Shown piece after piece: positions 53,101-63,665 of a stretch of DNA of 64,000 nucleotides. Each line of letters begins with the position of its first letter. Within the stretch, counting starts at the first letter, position 1. The stretch is from the NCBI RefSeq assembly GCF_051014445.1, contig NC_135141.1, positions 25,815,422 through 25,879,421 on the forward strand. The letters are read 5' to 3'. The DNA comes from Colletes latitarsis. Its lineage: Eukaryota; Arthropoda; Insecta; Hymenoptera; Colletidae. The translations under genes were made by a program, and so were the position numbers. The notes under the pieces were generated by a model. The model had not been told where the DNA came from. It worked only from the letters and a program-made list of their open reading frames with translations, and made no database searches.

Positions 53101-54178
53101 TTGAGATACAGGTTAAATGAACTTCCTATGTTGGGCAAATATTATTCACGAATAAAAATTTTATGATTATCGGTTTAAAGAATTCGTTAATGGGTTATAA
53201 TTTACGAATAAAACGTAAGGGAAAGTTACATGGAATAAAAGCCCAACTCTGGTGCGTGATATCAATGTTATACATACCAAAGAGATGAAATATGGTATCA
53301 ACTTGATAAGCAATGAAAATGTACGAGATACGTACTAAGAGAACGTTACGATGAATTACGGTTATCGAACTATCGCTTCTTCGAAGTGTTTGTTTACATT
53401 GAAGTTCCTTGCGAGTGTTCAAGGCCCTGGAACTCTATTGTGAGAGCGTCTAAAATGACTATGCGATACACAACTTGTAAATTACTATATTATCGTGTAT
53501 GCTCGATAAGTTAGCAACAAAGTAAAAATGAATTCTTTCCACAGCAGTTTTAAGAAACCGTCTTGGCTCTGCCACGGTTTAAGTTTATTCGCAGAAAGGA
53601 AAAACAAATAACAATCTGTCATAGAAGTTCCATTATCAAACAGAATTGAAGTAACGCAGAATTTGCTCGCGAATGAATTCGAACTACGCGTGTCAATCGA
53701 AAATGTAATTAATTTTCTCTACGTTAGATTTAATCTACTGCTATGATCAAGTTCACCAGACGTTACGTCAACATGGATAACCTATGATTTATTTACAAAA
53801 TAATCGTGATCTTTAGCCAAACGAATTACATTCATACGAGCGTGGATTCGATTCGATACTGTTTACTGTTCGATTCTAACGTTTGGTAAAACAAATTTCA
53901 ATTGTTCGAGGTTCGATTAATCCGCTGTATACCGTTCGTATATAGTAACATTTATCAAAGATACCGTTTAGACCAAATGGTCGTAGTGTCGATTCAAATA
54001 TCGGTTAATTCTCGTTAAATAATACACGATGTTACACGCAGCGTCAACGGTGGACGACGAGGAGTTAAGAAGTGTCAAAACATCGCACGCAGAAAAGGTA
54101 AACGAAGCCAGAGGGTAAAGTACGGGTACCAATGTCACTCACCGTGCTCGATGTAAATCCCAAATTGTCGTGCGACAT
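32190..54178 (-). CDS. SLC36-B: proton-coupled amino acid transporter, SLC36/PAT-like (8 exons, 481 aa)
   Basis: This is a second member of the amino acid/auxin permease family, tandem to SLC36-A. Exons in reading order are 54143-54178, 40937-40989, 40732-40857, 39638-39910, 39452-39536, 33560-33832, 32817-33171 and 32190-32434. They total 1446 nt with compatible phases. The first exon encodes only MSHDNLGFTSST and is followed by a 13.2-kb intron. An in-frame TGA lies four codons upstream of its ATG. The N-terminus carries NPYDHRVVEHPTT, then GSLGTGILAMP at 83-93. About ten more hydrophobic segments follow, among them YQLGSCCVYTVFIATN, FGVLNIGMGTIVVLY and GLLGLVIGTYTSLRDII. One exon here (355 nt) corresponds to two exons in SLC36-A, so an intron was gained or lost. 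Exons from 40989 downward are solid. The 12-codon first exon is supported by splice phase, start context and the promoter just upstream, but alternative starts are possible. Substrate is not predictable. Confidence 0.92.
35745..36090. repeat. Tandem duplication of a 173-bp ACGT-rich foldback unit
   Basis: The unit at 35745-35917 recurs at 35918-36090 with only a few mismatches over its first 140 bases. It is packed with TACGTC, GACGTA and CGTCGAACGTA motifs. The first copy also contains a near-perfect inverted pair, CAGTAACAAGTTTCGAC (35839-35855) against GTTGAAACTTGTTACTG (35901-35917). The flanking 35.55-35.75 kb has more of the same ACGT-type motifs, suggesting an older array. It lies in the 5.6-kb intron of SLC36-B. 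Confidence 0.85.
36100..39451. other. Remaining large intron of SLC36-B
   Basis: This is intronic DNA between coding exons 39452-39536 and 33560-33832. It has many CpGs and several chance frames (for example 38156-38416 plus, 39011-39373 plus) with no domains and no matching splice context. I see no separate gene. Confidence 0.5.
40990..47093. other. First intron of SLC36-B, 3' half
   Basis: AT-rich intron sequence. The longest frame is 46155-46529 on the minus strand (124 codons, basic and hydrophobic mixture). I recognise no domain in it and it has no paralogue in the window, so I leave it unassigned. Nothing else here is supported as a gene. Confidence 0.45.
47094..48018 (+). mobile_element. 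End-truncated copy of the CAGGG-ended element
   Basis: It shares the interior with the 0.35-kb and 56-kb copies. Two direct copies of the GGGGGTCAATTACAA-type unit are followed by the 86-codon frame at 47498-47758, then a third unit. The left terminus is reduced to GTGTTCGGC and jumps straight to the inner TTATTAACAATTAAATTC, so most of the left inverted repeat is missing. The right end stops at CCCAGGGGTGGC without the final CGAACACCCTG. It lies within the first intron of SLC36-B. Confidence 0.85.
48019..51038. other. First intron of SLC36-B, middle
   Basis: AT-rich sequence between two element copies. No gene, RNA gene or structured repeat is recognised. Confidence 0.45.
51039..51408 (-). 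mobile_element. 370-bp deletion derivative of the CAGGG-ended element
   Basis: It has both termini (CAGGGTGTTCGACCACCCC at the left, GGCCGAACACCCTG at the right) and about 100-bp inverted repeats, but only one copy of the internal unit and no reading frame. TA precedes the left end; TG follows the right end, probably a mutated TA. The structure is that expected after recombination between the first and third internal direct repeats of a full element. It lies in the first intron of SLC36-B. Confidence 0.88.
51409..54142. other. First intron of SLC36-B, 5' part
   Basis: Intronic DNA running up to the donor CACG|GTGAGTG at 54142. No gene is recognised. Short frames such as 52562-52777 minus are not supported. 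Confidence 0.45.
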
Positions 54179-54400
54179 CCCGCCAGGTCACTTCGGTACA
54201 CAAAGAGGCAATAATTCAACTGGATGGCTGTCGATGTCGAACGAGATATAAAAGTGTTAACCCGGTCGCAGGCAAGGTTATGGTAAATGAGAACACGAAG
54301 TATCGAAAGATGCGGAAAAAAGGACAACCGGTTCGTTTAGTTTGTTGTGATACGATCCATTACATTCTGTTGCGACAGGTACGGCCGCCGCAACACGACT
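54179..54400 (-). other. 5' UTR of SLC36-B
   Basis: This runs from the inferred initiator at 54400 to the ATG at 54178. It contains at least one upstream ATG followed at once by a stop (ATGTAA), so a minimal upstream reading frame precedes the main start. The leader and the 12-codon start share the first exon, which ends in a strong donor. Confidence 0.55.
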
Positions 54401-54432
54401 GATCAGGGTTCGCGCCAAGTATTGTTTATATA
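54397..54432 (-). promoter_or_regulatory. TATA box and initiator of SLC36-B
   Basis: On the minus strand, TATATAAA occupies 54432-54425 and TCAGTC, a canonical arthropod initiator, occupies 54402-54397. The initiator adenine is at 54400, so the TATA box starts 32 bases upstream, the standard spacing. The first coding exon begins about 220 bases further on. The spacing and strand agree with SLC36-B transcription, but no transcript data were available. Confidence 0.6.
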
Positions 54433-55470
54433 GCATCGTGGCACACACGGCACACCGCACTCTTGCCATTTCGTTTGCTGGTCACTCACGGCGTGATTCG
54501 GATGCGACGATGCGGCTCGACTACCTTACGAAGCCTACTGAAGATTGGAATCTAAGACAAGCCGGTTTGCCATAGAAACACTTTACCTTTCGTAATTCCC
54601 CACTCGATGCCGCCGACAACAAACCGATTTGCAAGCAGACTTGGGCAAAATATCCAAATAATATAGATAATAAATGACAAATTGAAATCAAATTACAATT
54701 AAGCAATTTTAAACCTAAACTAAGAAGTTCTTTTAGGCGATGAAGAGTACCCAAAGAGTAGCATCAAAAACATAACTATATATAAAATAATATTAAAAAA
54801 AACTCACCTATAAAAGTTTAAATTTAATTTCGGGTCATATGGAGAACGGCAAGGCTGAGATACACACACTTCTGTGTATATGATATGTTTAAAAAGAATA
54901 TTAAATTTGTTTTAGATGTTTTCTTGAAGCAGTCTGAAGAGAACCTGAAAAGATGAAAGAAAAAAATAATTATCGGTTGTCCAGTTCTTACTTATTTATA
55001 TAATTTATTTACTCGTGATGTTTACTCGATAGAACAGTTAAATTGTTATTTGTTCGTAAAATGTCTCGTGTTTATTCTTAAATCGGTTGCCTTTTTCAAA
55101 TAATTTATCCGAAAGTATGTTTGATTTTGGCAAATTGTTACATCTAGTAAGAGATGATAATGGTAAGGATGTATTATATCATTGTCGGATAGGCATCAGC
55201 CAGAGATAGGAAAATTCTTATCTGGGTAACAATTTAGGCAAACATTTTATTCATTATTCTCTAATAAAAAATTAGAATTTGTAGTCATAAAATGACATTA
55301 CGTTTCACGTTGAACGAACGAAAACTGATCTGTATAACTATTCGATCGAATAAACATCATAATTAACGGTATTGTAATGGTTATTTCTAAATTCGCATGA
55401 CGTGGGCCCAAAAAATACTTTTGTTTGGTGTCCTGTTAAAGATTAATCCACTACTGTTAATACACTATCA

Positions 55471-55536
55471 TTTACAACGAGCGTTTGATACAAATCAAGT
55501 CGGTACTTGGTACGTGTATCCAACGCTCGGTGTAAA
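55471..55536. ncRNA. 66-nt hairpin, precursor-microRNA-like
   Basis: TTTACAACGAGCGTTTGATA... pairs with ...TGTATCCAACGCTCGGTGTAAA at 20 of 22 positions, and an inner stem CAAGT/ACTTG closes a CGGT loop. A further ACACT/AGTGT pairing is possible outside. Size and shape resemble a microRNA precursor. However, the right arm and flank (ACTTGGTACGTGTATC...TAAACTAG) resemble 35315-35351 (ACTTGATACGTGTATC...TAAACTAG), so a small dispersed palindromic repeat is an equally good explanation. I do not recognise a known microRNA seed. Confidence 0.3.
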
Positions 55537-56254
55537 CTAGCTCAGTGTTTCACGGACAAGAATCGCGCACCGATTGCCGCCAATTTTCCCGTCGAATCGA
55601 AAATCAATTTCTCGAACTGGTATGATGACGCGAGTCATCGCCGCGGAATCCATTATGAACCACGTACTAATATTTAAAACAATGAGAATTCCCTTTTGCG
55701 AGACACTCTTTTAATTCGTTGCTTTTTTTATTTTAGGGAATTTCCTACTGCTGCTGATAACACTGCAAAAGAATCTGACGAAGTTGGGCGTCCCATCGCG
55801 ACGGAATTAAATTTATTGGAACGACCAAGGATGTAAATTTAAATTTAGTATCCCCCGAATCTCGCGTAAAACTATACGTAGAATTTGTGGAGGGTGAAAC
55901 AATAATTTTTATAAAGCGATGTGTTTTTTTCTAATATAACGCCAATCCATTACTCTCCATTCATTCTTGTTTCCGAGTACCTTCTGTACAAATGTAGAAC
56001 GCAAGATGCGAGAAGAAGAACGGAGAAACTTCCAGATCCGGGTAGTCGCTTCCTTTAATCTTTTCGTCGAACGTTGTCCTTCTCCAATCAAAGACTCCTT
56101 CTCCCGTTTCCATAATTTCCTATTGAATGTAACATTGACCAATGACACGAAAAAATGTAAAAAAAGAAAACAGTATACGATGAGCCATAAAATTATTGAC
56201 AAACGCAGAAAGCGATTGGAACATGAAGAGTAAATTTTTTAAGAGGCTATTATA

Positions 56255-57250
56255 CAGGGTGTTCGGTCACTAAAAATTTTAATAGAGGATTCTAGAGGCC
56301 AAAATAAGACGAAAATCAAAAATACCAATTTGTTAATGGAGGCTTCGTTAAAAAGTTATTAACAATTAAATTCAAAAATTTCAAATCGTTCTGGAAAAAT
56401 TATTTTCGGTTGCGGGGGTCAATTACAATTATTTTTGGTCAATAGACATACCCCCGAAATCCTACGCAGTTTCGAGAAAAAAATTCGAATAAGTGCTGAA
56501 AGTTTTGGGTGAAAAAAACTTTCGAATCGTTTTGGAAAAATTATTTTTAGTTGCAGGGGTCAATTGCAAGCATTTTTGGTCAACAGACATGCCCCCGAAA
56601 TCCTACTCAGTTTCGAGAAAAAAATTCCTTACCGAAAATATAATCTGAGGCCTGAAATGTCTGCCCGAATTTTCATGCGAATCTTTAAAACGTCATAACT
56701 TCTGAACGGATTGGACGATTTTAATGTTTAAAAAAGCAAACTACGCGTATTTTGGTGGAGAATATGTACAAATCGCAAAAATGTTCGAAAAGTTGGTCCT
56801 TGACCCCGCAAAATGAGAAAAACCCCATAAAAATAGTCCAATTTTCAAACAACCGTAACTCCTACAATTGTGAATATATTTCAATGAAACTTTTTTCTGA
56901 AGTAGAGCTCATGGGTACCTACAAAAAAGTATTAGACAACTTTTCTGTAGGGCGTCAAACAAAATTACTAAAAATGAAAAAGGAATTTTTAAGAAGAATC
57001 GACAGGGGGTAGGTGCCTAAATTTTTCGACGAAAAAAAAAAATTTCAAATCGTTCTGAAAAAATTATTTTCGGTTGCGGGGGTCAATTACAATTATTTTT
57101 GGTGAATAGATATACCCCCAAAATCCTACGCACTTTCGAGAAAAAAATTCAGTACGGTCGGAACTTTAAACGTTAATAACTGTTTAACGAAGCCTTCATC
57201 AACAAATTGGTATTTTTGATTTTCGTCTTATTTTGGTCTCTAGTGTCTCT
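56255..57250 (+). mobile_element. CAGGG-ended element copy with eroded right end
   Basis: The left end is intact (TA then CAGGGTGTTCGGTC) with the inverted repeat. It carries two internal direct units at about 56399 and 56540, the 86-codon frame at 56752-57012, and a third unit near 57064. The right terminus is recognisable only to TTATTTTGGTCTCTAG and then diverges. It lies upstream of the SLC36-B promoter and downstream of SMARCAD1. Confidence 0.85.
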
Positions 57251-59857
57251 ACTGCAAGGGTACCCTACGAAACATTAAAATAATTAATTTCTGTAATGTG
57301 TGCCAATAATATTATGACTCACTTTATAAATAAATGAAAACATGATCATAATATTTTCGCGAAATGGGGAACCTGTAAATCTAAAGTGTCAATGAAATGA
57401 TGAAATTGGTTTTCTTAAGCTTTCTTTAAACAAATGTAAATATATATAATATATATCTACGTATGTAAATTACTGTGTAAATAGAAGATTACGGCGCATT
57501 GTTCTTATTATACGCCGAATATTAACGTAACTTCTATTCGAAAGGACGTATTTTTCTATTTTGTATTTATTTAACGATTCTATTCGCCCATAACGAGGAA
57601 AAAAGAAGAATTAAACACAGGTACAAAAGAATAGAAAAAGTAAAGGGTGAGGTTCAGTCGATTATTGTTTTGCTACCTAACCACAACTTTGCACTTTCGA
57701 TTCTCGAAATTTCCAAGGAAATTAACGATTTCAAGTACCATCAAAATTATGAAATGTGATTCCCTTTGTTACATATACAAAAAATGACTCGATTCGAGAT
57801 TCGAGATTCTCAAATACTCTTCGGTGGACGTTACATGTTTTGGCCTTTCAAGGCTATTAAATAATAACTCATTATGTTACTTAACTACTCTACCGCTGTG
57901 ACTCTCGTTTCCTTACGGCAATTTAGTGAACCACGAATAGAATTATTAAGGTCTGGTTATAATCATTTACTTGCCCTTCTAATATTTGCATTATACGATT
58001 ATTATATACGACTATCATCGAATATTTCCATCCAATGGTTAACATTACGTCGATAGACGGCGGTAAGTTTATTCAGGTAATGTCACAGGAATTTTCCTGA
58101 CTTTCTGAACTTTCCGACGACGACATTCCACAACTATAGATTCCGATCATAGTAATATATGGTTTTTGATTCGCGTCTAAGATTGGCTAAACGGGAAAAA
58201 CCCCCAAATACAAAGAACAGTATTAATTACAGTATTTTTTTAATGGTACACAGTATTGATATCACATGATAATTACCGAGTAATTTGTCTCGATAAACGT
58301 GTCGTCTGAAAGTTATGTCCATAAATTGTATAACACATCTAAACATTCATCGAGAACACTCAAATAGAACTCAACGAACACCACACATACTTTTGTACAA
58401 CGTGCATCCGGAAATCAGCGATAGCAAACAATCGACCGTCACCCTTCGTCGCAACAATTACTGAACAGTAATCGTAACATTACGATTATACGTTACGATC
58501 ATTAATTGTATATAATTCGTGTATACATACTTAGTGGAAGGCGGGAAAGTTAGCTGAATGACGTCACCGGAATTCCCTCTCTTTTCACGTTACTACACCT
58601 GCAAGCATTTTACAGATTCATCTTGCATTTCAAACTCGGTGAGTTAACAAACACTATTCAAGAAAGATTAGTTTAGACAATAATTTACTGCAAAGAATTT
58701 ATTGTCAGCATATGTTAATAGAATAATCGAAATTTGATTATTACAAAACTATTACGAATCTAGATCGAATCAAGTATCTACTACATAAAATTGCAATCGA
58801 TCAAAATGTATTAATTAAAGTACTTGAATAATATATGGTAAATAGAATAGAGTATAGAATAGAATGAAGATTAGAATTCGTGTTGTAACGACAGATTAGT
58901 TTATACAAATTATAAGATGTAACCTTGGAGTCTAGTTGAAAATTGATAGCTGCAACTTCCAGTCTACAAAAAACGTAGTTTTTCAACAGACGAAACTGAA
59001 ATCAAAACACATTGGTAATCAGACAAGATTCAATCTATTTATATAATCGTATAATTTTACGTTCAATTTACAGTAATTTGATCAACAAACAATTAAATTA
59101 ATTACAAAGCATGTATTAAAAATGTATAATATATTTTGAAATACTTGTTTATATTGTTGTTAACATCTAATTAAAAGTTCTTCGTTTATTTAATTATGCA
59201 AATTACTTAAATTAATATTCTTTTCATACAAATCTTACTGGAATTTTAGTAAAAATGTATTAGAAGATAATAAATTAATTCTGATGAGCAGCGTAATACC
59301 TTTAATGGTTTTGTACAATAATCAAGTAATCTCTTGAGGAATGTGTATACAGTAAAACCAAATAAATATGTATTTCGACGTATCACTCTTATTATGTTCT
59401 ATTTTTATCATAAATTTTCTGTTTTCTTGTTCACTTTCAGGTCTTTGCTCTTTTACATGTTACTAGTAAGTATTGTGCAGTCTTAACCATTTTCATCGGA
59501 TTTACATTAAAAATATATAATTAAATACTCGAACATAAACACAGGCAGAAAAAAATAAAAAATTAAGTATGAATCTAAATATATGCTTATATAAATACAA
59601 GAATGATTTAATAATCGGTATAGAAAATATAAATTGAGTTCGTGATTCATAAATATCGTAGATTACAATTGTGTACACATTTTCGCGAAGGTTTCGTACA
59701 TGCAACCATTAAATAAAAAACGTGCGATATAGAATTGTTTAAATCGGACCTTCCTCGTTTTTTGTGCAACTGTAACAGTACTTTATCACAAAGTTTAAGG
59801 ATGCATATAAAAATTTGTCAAATATTCTGCTAGTAAAAAATATGTTTAAGTAGAAGA
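57251..59857. other. Intergenic DNA between SLC36-B and SMARCAD1
   Basis: AT-rich DNA with no recognised gene. It includes the E2F/CRE motif pair listed separately. The right edge should be the 3' UTR of SMARCAD1 on the minus strand. Confidence 0.4.
58540..58566. promoter_or_regulatory. E2F-like and CRE motifs
   Basis: GGCGGGAAA at 58540-58548 fits an E2F site, and the perfect palindrome TGACGTCA at 58559-58566 is a full cAMP-response element (CREB/ATF). The two are 10 bp apart in otherwise AT-rich DNA. No gene start is seen next to them. They could serve a distal SLC36-B promoter or an unannotated noncoding transcript. Confidence 0.35.
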
Positions 59858-62800
59858 TTAATTTTTAAATTCTATGTCGTTATCCGCTTCGTTGTTTGCT
59901 ACCCCATTACTTGTCCTAGCAGTCTTTGACCCAGACAATGATAAGGATTTATTGTGTTCCAAACCTAACGTCATCTTAAGTAACTTCAGTATACCCTTTT
60001 TGTCTGTGCTCTCGTTTTCTGCGAACAAATTCTTATTTTCAACGAGTTATATACAAAACACAAATTCACGTCACTTACCTTCGTTACGAGTAATTTGTTG
60101 TTCGAGATGCAATTTATCCTTGGCTATTTCGTACATATTTTCTTCTATAGTACCTTCGCTTAATAATCTAATTATGGTAACTGGTCTGAAAATAATTGTT
60201 TTATTATGAATGAATCGATCAGTTCTTACACTATCACATTCTAATCACATACCTTTTCTGACCTACTCTGTGACATCGATCCTCTGCCTGTTTATCATTG
60301 TATGGGTTAAAATCAATATCATGAATTATAACCGTATCCGCGGTTGTTAAATTGATCCCTAAACCTCCAGCTTTTGTTGATAATAAAAATATGAATATAC
60401 TTTCATCTTCCGTAAACTGATTTATCAAAAACTGTCGATCCGTTACCGGTGTACTTCCATCCAATCTGTATTTTCGAATTTATACAAAATATTTAAAACT
60501 TTACGAAACTTAAAATTACGAAATAAAATCAATTTATAAAAGATACCTTGTATACGTTTTTCCTCTAATTGTCAGATATTCCTCCAAAATATCCAACACC
60601 ATTGTAAATTGACTGAAGATCAGTACTCTATGGCCTTCCTCTTGTAGCTTTGGTAATAAATCGTCCAATACTTTTAATTTGCCAGCTTCGGGAATTAGTT
60701 CTTGTTGTAAACCTAGACCAGCTAAGCTTTTGTACGTTCTTGTCAATTCGTTTATTTGATAATCAGACATCCAATGTAAATCGTCGAATATGTAATCCGC
60801 GTTCTTCTCTTTATATCCATGTTCTTTCGCCAGTCTGTCCGATATTAACTAACATAAAAATAGCAAAGAATCACAATTCTGCAGGATGAAATATAACTCT
60901 CGTTCGATAAATATATAAAAATTGAAATGGTTAAATTTACTTTTAACTTGGATTCGTTAAACTGATCTCGCGCTAATAGTGGATGATTGGCCAACTTCCT
61001 CAACTGTATCATCATCCCGACACCATTAACTTCAGTGCTTTGATCGGCTTCCGCCGAAAACTCCTCGATCAAATTTGTATACAATTTCTGTTGTCTTTTC
61101 GTCATCGGACACCTTATGACACGATCAGTTTTTTCAGGCAAATCTCGAAGAACCTCCACTTTCAAACGACGAAGCACAAACGGCCTCATAATTTGTTTTG
61201 CATTCTTAACTTGATCCTGCTCAAACAATGCCCGTTCGCCATTTTTGTTAACTGCTGATACCTTCTAAAATTTCATCCACACAATTACGTGAAATATCAT
61301 ATCCTTTGTAACTGTGTTTTCCAAAGTAGCCACAGTTTTATATTTAACACTTACCGCATTTTTTGCAAATAAACTCTTCAAGTCCGCTTGTTTGCTAGCA
61401 AATAACGAAGGCATTACGAATGTTAAGAGCGACATCAATTCCAATAAATTATTTTGTAGAGGAGTACCCGTTAACAGAATTCGATATTTAGCCTACAAAA
61501 TAATTATGATATTTGTGTTATTTAACCAAGTGAACTATGGACATAACGAGAATACACGTACGTTGATTCTAACGAGATTTTCATATCTAATGGTGCTCAT
61601 ATTTTTCAACATATGAGCTTCGTCAAAAACGACATAGTGTATCGGCATAACACGAAATAATCTCCGCTCTTCCGGTGTACTGCTAACTAAATTATACGTA
61701 GTTAATAAAATGTCAACGTCATCTAGATCGCCGTTTCGCCATCCCATTCTCATCTCTTTCCTTTCTTCCTGAGACCCAAAGTATCGCACAACCTTCAACC
61801 CGGGTGACCATTTTTCCATCTCATTATTCCAATTTTCTACGTAATGTAAACGTACATTACTAATGGAAATACAAGAAAAATCGAAGAAATCTACGATGTT
61901 TATTTACCCATTGTTGAACTAGGAACAACTATCAAGTGTGGCCCATCTTTCTCATCTTTGAGACCAGCTTCTTTCAAGTATGTAAGGAAGGCTATTACTT
62001 GGATCGTTTTCCCCAGACCCATTTCGTCTGCGAGAATGCCATTCACGTTTTGCGCGTGCATCACAGCCAGCCAATTCAAACCAACCATTTGATACGGGGC
62101 TAACGTTAGATTTGGCGATAATCCTCTCGGTTGCTTTTTAATAGCTGTTGCTCCTGCAGCTACAGCCTTTTCAATATTTGTAGATAAACGAAGACACTTC
62201 TTCATGAGAGTTTCAACTTCGTGTCTTGTAGCTAATAATTCCTGTTTTATTTAAGTAATGTTATTAAATTTGATCCTCTACTTGTGGAAGACATACGTAT
62301 ACGCCCTAAGAAAATAGTCATTTGCAAAAGACATATACAGGGTGTCTCATTTTGATCAACGCACTGAATTTTCCGGAACTATGCGAGATACCGAAATCCT
62401 GTTTTTACTAGGTTTTAGTAAACGTCTATCGCGTCGTTACTAGAAATAATGTAAATCGAGAAAACTTATGCGACTGCAGGATGTGACTGCAATTGAAACG
62501 CGACTCTCATTCCACAAACAGTGGACAGCTTTCAGTTGAAGTGTGCTACAGTTGAAGGGTTAATATGGAGTACTGATAGATAATAAAGATACATATATAA
62601 TTTCTATTACTCACTTGAGCTGAATTTAACAGCTCTGTATCTAAATATTTATAGCTTTGGAACTTTTCAACTAAGTCTCTCCAGTTATCAAACGGCCTTG
62701 CTTCTATAATAGCATTAGCCCTCTTTTGAGTGCAATGAGACATTAAAAGTAATTCAGATGCAGGAGAATTTTGCATAAATTCCAAAACTGCTTTTTTATC

Positions 62801-63665
62801 ACCAGTAAGTTCATTAGATACTTCCATGTCCGAATCTTCGTCGCTATAAACACCACAAAGAAACAGCTAAAATTATTACAACTTCTTACTAAATTATTGG
62901 ATACATACCTATTAAATACTTTGTCCTTAAAATTTGTTTCATCTGAATCAATATCTATGTCTTCTTCATTGTTCAATTTTCTTCTTTTTTTCTTACTCTT
63001 TTTAGAAGGAGACTTGATGCCTCTCTTTCTAATTTTTCTAGAGACTTCATCACCATCGTCAGTATTCCAATTTGTGTTACTGTGGACATCCTGCACATAC
63101 GCAACAAATTTCTTAGTATCTATTTTGAGCCTTTCTAAGAATATAATGCATAATTGATTAATGTTACCTCATCTTTGTCAACTGAAGAACCTGTATTTTT
63201 AGCTGATGGAATACCTGCATCGCTATCGCTGTCCTCAATTACATTCACTGCCTTACGTCGAAACTGTATTTCAGAACTTGTAAGATTACTGTCATCATCC
63301 GCTAAAAAACACAATTTATATATACAATCATACTATAAAGAAATCATTGATACTACTACTGTATCTAATGAAAATAAAATAAGTATTTTTTTTTATACTT
63401 TTATGTTAATATCGAGATACAAATTTAACAGACAAAAATCTCTTTGTCGAAAAAATGTAGCAATCACGTAAGTATCTATTCTCGATAAAATAACAACAAA
63501 ACATGGACATTGGTCGTATCGACCTATAAATTGAAAATCGAAAGTAATGACAGACTTACACATATTTAATGGTTTCAGTTGTTTCTTTTGAAATCGAAAT
63601 TGTCGTAAGTTTCCTAAAAGAGTCGGACTGCTTGCATCTGTTTTCGGTGAATTCGAATCCGACAT
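59858..63665 (-). CDS. SMARCAD1: SMARCAD1/Etl1-type SNF2 chromatin-remodelling ATPase (12 exons, 834 aa)
   Basis: This is a nuclear ATPase of the Fun30/Etl1/SMARCAD1 family, which remodels nucleosomes in heterochromatin maintenance and DNA end resection. Exons in reading order are 63560-63665, 63168-63301, 62909-63090, 62615-62843, 61908-62241, 61562-61836, 61355-61492, 60941-61264, 60547-60848, 60253-60465, 60079-60185 and 59858-60018. They total 2505 nt with all phases compatible. Motifs are DEMGLGKT (289-296, ATP binding), DEAH (400-403), [10 protein letters not shown] (426-435), [15 protein letters not shown] (704-718) and [11 protein letters not shown] (734-744). The N-terminal LRQFRFQKK (20-28) resembles the LDRFRFEKR start of the human protein. 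A basic nuclear-localisation-like stretch lies at 98-118. The CQKRA/ARPFDNW region before the ATPase is also shared with SMARCAD1. No CUE domain is visible, and the protein is shorter than the roughly 1026-residue human one. The third exon start is the least certain, since an acceptor 15 nt upstream would add five residues. Confidence 0.96.
62338..62565. mobile_element. Probable mobile-element remnant in a SMARCAD1 intron
   Basis: TATACAGGGTGTCTCATTTTG at the left begins like many TA-inserted elements (TA then CAGGGTGT), but beyond the first eight bases it does not match the CAGGGTGTTCGG family in this window. No matching opposite terminus was found, so the right border is only approximate. 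It lies in the intron between coding exons 62615-62843 and 61908-62241. Confidence 0.35.
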
